Of a DNA stretch of 6,276 nt, positions 6,225 through 6,276 are shown piece after piece. Below the pieces are notes generated by a model. It worked only from the letters and a program-made list of their open reading frames with translations, was not told the DNA's origin and searched no databases. The position numbers were made by a program, and so were the translations under genes. Source of the stretch: Chlamydiia bacterium (lineage in GTDB: Bacteria > Chlamydiota > Chlamydiia > Chlamydiales > FEN-1388); contig JAQGPK010000085.1 in NCBI GenBank assembly GCA_028293095.1, positions 1-6,276 of the forward strand, written 5' to 3'. Numbering within the stretch: position 1 is the stretch's first letter; each line of letters opens with the position of its first letter.

Positions 6225-6276
6225 GATTTCCTCCGCTTAAGCACCCATGCCTCGTATTCTTGTTCTGCTAGCTTGA
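6221..6276 (-). CDS. 3' end of an upstream gene, probably a RelE/HigB (Gp49-like) toxin
   Basis: Only the last 17 codons and the TGA stop (6221-6223) are in the window; the rest lies beyond the right edge. The peptide ends KLAEQEYEAWVLKRRKS. The stop overlaps the antitoxin start by ATGA, and the antitoxin's GGAGG lies within this reading frame. Of the three minus-strand frames, the other two hit stops well before the antitoxin start. Antitoxins of this helix-turn-helix family are normally preceded by a Gp49-like RelE/ParE-fold toxin that cuts mRNA, and a basic C-terminal helix like this one fits such a toxin. The toxin assignment rests on gene context, because no catalytic part is visible. 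Confidence 0.6.
   Translation of the reverse strand, partial: KLAEQEYEAWVLKRRKS

Overview
This is an AT-rich bacterial window with five coding regions, two of them cut by the window ends. The mix is short leucine-rich-repeat (LRR) proteins of the cysteine-containing (AMN1-like) type, one very large coiled-coil protein with a single hydrophobic hairpin, and a toxin-antitoxin pair. That combination is typical of accessory DNA in amoeba- or host-associated intracellular bacteria. A Parachlamydia-like member of the Chlamydiota is my best guess, with Legionella-like bacteria as an alternative. This is inference from protein style only, because no housekeeping or marker gene is present.

Left part (1-1743). 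A leftward LRR gene runs from 944 off the left edge (314 residues visible, C-terminus missing). A rightward LRR gene (1129-1743, 204 aa) is divergent from it. The two share a very AT-rich 184-bp intergenic region holding a credible sigma70-like promoter for each direction. They also share a short motif just before their LRRs, which suggests they are paralogues or share a module.

Middle (1769-5542, minus strand). One uninterrupted 1257-codon gene converges on the 204-aa gene, with only 25 bp between the stop codons. The protein is mostly predicted coiled coil in its first 680 residues. A helical region of unknown nature follows, then a charge-free 65-residue stretch that can form a two-helix membrane hairpin, then a charged tail. 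I do not recognise the family. The layout is compatible with a secreted or membrane-inserted host-interaction protein, but that is not shown.

Right part (5543-6276). A 283-bp non-coding stretch carries a possible promoter for the large gene, a perfect 14-bp AT palindrome on its -10 region, and two exact 14-bp direct repeats. Beyond it, on the minus strand, lies a HigA-like helix-turn-helix antitoxin (132 aa). The gene before it overlaps its start by ATGA and enters the window only as its last 17 codons; it is most likely the RelE/Gp49-type toxin. The order toxin then antitoxin is that of HigBA modules.

No rRNA, tRNA, CRISPR array, insertion sequence or convincing intrinsic terminator was found.
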